From NCBI RefSeq assembly GCF_000217915.1, contig NZ_AFOZ01000014.1:62001-126000 (forward strand): DNA of 64,000 bases. Direction: 5' to 3'. Made by a program: the position numbers and the translations under genes. The notes beneath the pieces are model-generated. The model made no database searches. It saw only the letters and a program-made list of their open reading frames with translations, and was not told the DNA's origin. Below, piece after piece: positions 60,599-64,000 of this stretch (its first letter is position 1; every line of letters starts with the position of its first letter). This DNA comes from Shewanella sp. HN-41. GTDB lineage: Bacteria > Pseudomonadota > Gammaproteobacteria > Enterobacterales > Shewanellaceae.

Positions 60599-63500
60599 TT
60601 ATTCTTCGCTATCACCCAGTGACAGCAGGGTCGCGTTACCACCGATGGCGGTGATATTGTTGGTGCGAGTCTTTTCAGTCACAAAACGGGTTAAGTAGTG
60701 TGGACCACCGGCTTTAGGGCCAGTGCCAGACAGACCTTGACCGCCGAAAGGCTGTACGCCAACTACGGCACCGATTTGGTTACGGTTGATGTAGACGTTA
60801 CCGACATTCACTTTATCTGCCACTTCTAAGGCATGGCCTTCGTTACGGCTGTGGATACCTAAAGTTAAACCAAAGCCTGTGCTGTTGATCTCATCGATAA
60901 CTTTGCCAAGATCGGCGGCTTTATAACGGATCACATGCAGGATTGGGCCAAAGTGTTCTTTCTCAAGCACTTTAATCGAATCGATTTCAACTGCGGTTGG
61001 CGAAACGAAGTGGCCGTTTTCAGTGCCAGCAGGTAGTGGCATTTGCTTGATAAGCTTACCGACTTGCTTGATATGGTCGATATGGGCATCAAGGTTTGCC
61101 TTAGCGGTGGCGTCAATCACTGGGCCTACGTCGGTTTTCACTGAGCTTGGGTTACCAATGACTAGCTCATCCATTGCGCCTTGCAGTACTTCGATCACGC
61201 GATCGGCAATATCTTCTTGCAGGAAGAGCACGCGCAGTGCCGAGCAGCGTTGGCCTGCACTGGTAAATGACGATGAAACCACATCGTTAACCACTTGCTC
61301 TGGTTGAGAGGTAGAGTCAACCACCATAGCATTTTGACCGCCAGTTTCGGCGATTAACGGAATGATCGCGCCTTCACGGTTGGCGAGTGTGCGGTTAATC
61401 AGTTTTGCTGTACCAGTCGAACCGGTAAAGCACACGCCACCGATACGCTCATCGGCCGTAATGGCTGCGCCGACAGTTGCACCAGTACCTGGTAGGAATT
61501 GTAGAACCTCAACAGGAATACCTGCTTGGTGAGCAAGTTGCACCGCACGGTAACCAATAATTGAGGTTTGCTCCGCGGGTTTTGCGATAACAGTGTTACC
61601 CGCCGCTAATGCTGCAGACACTTGGCCGAGGAAAATCGCCAATGGGAAGTTCCATGGGCTGATACAGACGAATACACCGCGGCCCTGGAGGAACAGTTCA
61701 TTTAGCTCACCCGTTGGGCCTGGAAGCAGTTCAGGCTTTGCCATCATCTTTTTGGCCTGTACTGCGTAGTAGCGGCAGAAGTCGACGGCTTCACGTACTT
61801 CGTCGATACCGTCTTGAATGCTCTTGCCTGCTTCACGGGTACACAGGGCGATCAATTCTTCGCGGTTTTCCTCTAATAAATCGGCCAACTTTTGCAGTGC
61901 AGAGGCTCGGGTTTCAACTGGAGTACGTGCCCATGACGTAAATGCCGCTTCAGCGGATGCCAGTGCTTGTTCTATGGCCGCTTTGTCTGCAAAGGCGACC
62001 TGACCCACGGTTTGGGTGGTATCGAATGGGCTAACTATGGTCTTGTGTTCACCGGTTAAGGTTTTACCATTCACCAGAGGACCCGCTTGCCACTGAGTCG
62101 ATTTGAATTTGTCTAAGGCAGCGAAGAATGGCTCAGATTCGGAAATGATGTTCATGTTTAATCCCTTGGAATTTTTGCGATCGCTACCGAAGATATCGGT
62201 AGGTAAAACGATTTTGTTGTTAGCCAGGGTTTTGTAGCCTGTCAGGGTTTTCAGTGGGTGAACCACTAGTGACTCGATAGGCGTTTTTGGATCCACCAGT
62301 TTGTGGACGAACGAAGTATTAGCCCCGTTTTCCAGTAGACGGCGAACTAAGTAGGGCAGCAGATCCTTATGGGCACCGATAGGCGCATAGATACGCACCG
62401 CTTTCGCGCCAGCTTCCGACAGAATGGTGTCGTATAGCTCTTGTCCCATGCCGTGTAGGCGTTGGAACTCGTGGTTACGATCGCCCGCCATATCGGAAAT
62501 CGCCGCAACGGTTTGCGCGTTATGGCTGGCAAATTGCGGGTAAATCGCACCGCGAGTGGCGTCTGATAATAAGTAACGGGCGCAGGCTAAGTAAGAAACG
62601 TCAGTACCGGCTTTGCGAGTGTAGAGTGGGTAAGCGGCTTCGCCAGCTTGCTGTGCCCATTTCAGTTCGCTATCCCAATAGGCGCCTTTAACTAAGCGGA
62701 CTGGGATTTCATCCCCTTGATCTTTCGCCAGACGTGTTAACCATACCAATACGGGCAGGGCGCGCTTAGAGTAAGCTTGAACCACGATACCGAGTAATCC
62801 CCAGCCTTTAGTGGCTTCGGCATTAAACAGTTTTTGAAATAGTTTTAGTGATAATTCGAGGCGATCAACTTCTTCTGCATCGATAGAAATACCGATATTT
62901 AAGCTGCGCGCGAGTTTAATTAGGCGGATGACGGTGTCGTACAGTTCTGTCAACACACGGTCTTCGTTAGCGACTTCGTAACGCGGGTGCAGCGCCGATA
63001 ATTTGATTGAGATCGTTGGGCGAGGTGACTCGTTTTCGTTATAGTTTTGAGCACCTAACTCAGTGATTGCATTGGCGTAATCGGTATAGTATTTCTCGGC
63101 ATCTTTACGGGTTAATGCCGCTTCGCCCAGCATGTCGTAGGAATGGGTATAACCCAGTTTACGTTTATCCTCACTGTTCTTTAGGGCCTCTTTCATGGTG
63201 CGACCCAGTACGAATTGCTTACCCATGATCTTCATCGCCGCCATCATGGCTTGGCGGATAACGGGTTCACCTAAACGGTTGACTAAACGGTTTAATAGGT
63301 TGCTTGGGGTACCATCGATTTTTTTATCCAGCTTAACGATTTTACCCGTGAGCATTAGGCCCCAGGTCGATGCGTTCACGAGCACAGAGTCACTCTTGCT
63401 CATATGCTCATCCCACTTAGCACCTGACAGTTTGTCTTCAATCAGTGCGTCGGCGGTGGCGGCATCGGGAATACGTAACAGGGCTTCGGCTAAACACATC

Positions 63501-63778
63501 AGGATAATGCCTTCCTGTGTTTCTAAGCTGTACTGTTGGAGGAAGGCGTCGATGCCGACCATTAGACCTTTTTTCTCGAATTGACGAACCTTATTGACCA
63601 GTTCGTGGGCACGACGAGTGACGCGCTCTATGGCTTCATCACTGGAGGGTACTAGTTTGATTAACTCTGACAAGTATTGTTCTTCATCGACAATGTAGTT
63701 GTCGGTGACGGCTCTGAACAGTTCGTCGAGATTGGCAGAATCGTATCGGCCTGCCAGCACTTCACTCGCTTTGAACAT
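60599..63778 (-). CDS. putA: Bifunctional proline dehydrogenase/P5C dehydrogenase PutA
   Basis: Oxidises proline to glutamate in two steps on one membrane-associated polypeptide. The 1059-residue protein has the FAD-linked proline dehydrogenase barrel first (SIDAEEVDRLELSLKLF, RLVKGAYWDSELK, YPQFASHNAQTVAAI) and the aldehyde dehydrogenase domain second (CISPWNFPLAIFLGQV, FTGSTGTAKLI, IAETGGQNAMVVDS and catalytic Cys845 in TSAGQRCSALRV). There is no N-terminal ribbon-helix-helix domain, so unlike E. coli PutA (1320 residues) it cannot repress its own gene. The start is ATG 63778, 8 bases after GGAAG; the frame to 63802 is rejected. Confidence 0.95.
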   Translation of the reverse strand: MFKASEVLAGRYDSANLDELFRAVTDNYIVDEEQYLSELIKLVPSSDEAIERVTRRAHELVNKVRQFEKKGLMVGIDAFLQQYSLETQEGIILMCLAEALLRIPDAATADALIEDKLSGAKWDEHMSKSDSVLVNASTWGLMLTGKIVKLDKKIDGTPSNLLNRLVNRLGEPVIRQAMMAAMKIMGKQFVLGRTMKEALKNSEDKRKLGYTHSYDMLGEAALTRKDAEKYYTDYANAITELGAQNYNENESPRPTISIKLSALHPRYEVANEDRVLTELYDTVIRLIKLARSLNIGISIDAEEVDRLELSLKLFQKLFNAEATKGWGLLGIVVQAYSKRALPVLVWLTRLAKDQGDEIPVRLVKGAYWDSELKWAQQAGEAAYPLYTRKAGTDVSYLACARYLLSDATRGAIYPQFASHNAQTVAAISDMAGDRNHEFQRLHGMGQELYDTILSEAGAKAVRIYAPIGAHKDLLPYLVRRLLENGANTSFVHKLVDPKTPIESLVVHPLKTLTGYKTLANNKIVLPTDIFGSDRKNSKGLNMNIISESEPFFAALDKFKSTQWQAGPLVNGKTLTGEHKTIVSPFDTTQTVGQVAFADKAAIEQALASAEAAFTSWARTPVETRASALQKLADLLEENREELIALCTREAGKSIQDGIDEVREAVDFCRYYAVQAKKMMAKPELLPGPTGELNELFLQGRGVFVCISPWNFPLAIFLGQVSAALAAGNTVIAKPAEQTSIIGYRAVQLAHQAGIPVEVLQFLPGTGATVGAAITADERIGGVCFTGSTGTAKLINRTLANREGAIIPLIAETGGQNAMVVDSTSQPEQVVNDVVSSSFTSAGQRCSALRVLFLQEDIADRVIEVLQGAMDELVIGNPSSVKTDVGPVIDATAKANLDAHIDHIKQVGKLIKQMPLPAGTENGHFVSPTAVEIDSIKVLEKEHFGPILHVIRYKAADLGKVIDEINSTGFGLTLGIHSRNEGHALEVADKVNVGNVYINRNQIGAVVGVQPFGGQGLSGTGPKAGGPHYLTRFVTEKTRTNNITAIGGNATLLSLGDSEE

Positions 63779-63837
63779 AGTAATCGCTTCCATCTTGGCC
63801 AATTATCTAGGCGTTATTGTTGAAACAAAAATGGGGG

Positions 63838-63885
63838 GCGCGAAACGCATTTGATATTTTGTATACAATATGAAGGTTTTCGCGC
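63838..63885. promoter_or_regulatory. Nested palindromes upstream of putA
   Basis: A perfect 10-bp palindrome TTGTATACAA (63859-63868) lies inside a wider inverted repeat GCGCGAAA (63838-63845) and TTTCGCGC (63878-63885). The centres of the two are nearly coincident. TTGTATACAA resembles operators of GntR-type regulators. Because PutA here lacks its own DNA-binding domain, a separate regulator acting at this site is plausible. Confidence 0.5.
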
Positions 63886-64000
63886 GCAGATTATACAACC
63901 AAAATGTGACGGGCAACACTCTAGCGTGGAAGAATGTGAAGAATGTTTAACTCGGGTGTCAATTAGCGGATGTAACGCTTGATTGACAAAAAAGCCAGCG

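Overview
The window looks like a chromosomal segment of a Shewanella species (Gammaproteobacteria, Alteromonadales). The support is: the hemA-prfA-prmC ... sirB2-sirB1-kdsA neighbourhood; a periplasmic tetraheme flavocytochrome c of the Shewanella fumarate-reductase type; a large S8 protease with a C-terminal GlyGly-CTERM sorting tail; several c-di-GMP proteins; and close relatives of E. coli housekeeping genes (RlhA, RluA, YadGH, Mpl-UbiX, AmpG/YajG, RhlE, CydDC, PutA). The species name is an inference from content, not from a search. No tRNA, rRNA, CRISPR array, complete insertion sequence or prophage was seen.

Layout. 1-149 is the tail of an unidentified gene. 211-3418 is hemA-prfA-prmC (heme entry enzyme, release factor 1, and the methylase that modifies it). 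3420-6505 is an insertion into the usual order: a dispersed repeat, a slipin/NfeD membrane-quality-control pair and a GNAT acetyltransferase. 6621-10101 returns to sirB2-sirB1 and kdsA, with a DUF819 membrane protein between them. 10312-15602 is an AT-richer accessory block: flavocytochrome c, porin, LysR regulator and a second, frameshifted DUF819 protein, together resembling a regulated uptake and reduction system for an organic acid. 15732-19090 holds a CSS-EAL phosphodiesterase and glnK-amtB (ammonium sensing and uptake). 19298-33025 is mostly metabolic and envelope genes: panE, VanZ-like, yajQ, ampG, a cyclophilin, yajG, an OMP barrel, DUF2804 plus fatty acid hydroxylase, a PilZ-like protein, mpl-ubiX-hpt, yadGH. 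33090-36719 is the secreted S8 protease. 36924-49587 carries asnC, rluA, rlhA, a bPH protein, a MORN-repeat protein, a cupin, an AAA ATPase, an atypical M19 peptidase homologue, SufE/SufS-type proteins and rhlE. 50046-56775 has DUF3626, cydDC, a CYTH protein, a 58-residue HTH protein and DUF599. 56978-60450 is a second accessory stretch: a GC-rich hairpin block, a CHASE-GGDEF gene and its partner periplasmic binding protein (both frameshifted), and a second copy of the dispersed repeat. putA and its palindromic control region close the window.

The most useful general observation is that three genes (DUF819 copy 2, the CHASE-GGDEF gene and the binding-protein gene) are each broken by what looks like exactly one missing base in a run of five or six identical bases. 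Either the assembly under-calls homopolymers, or these accessory genes are really decaying or slip-regulated. The best candidate for an incompletely described system is the flavocytochrome-porin-LysR-DUF819 cluster.
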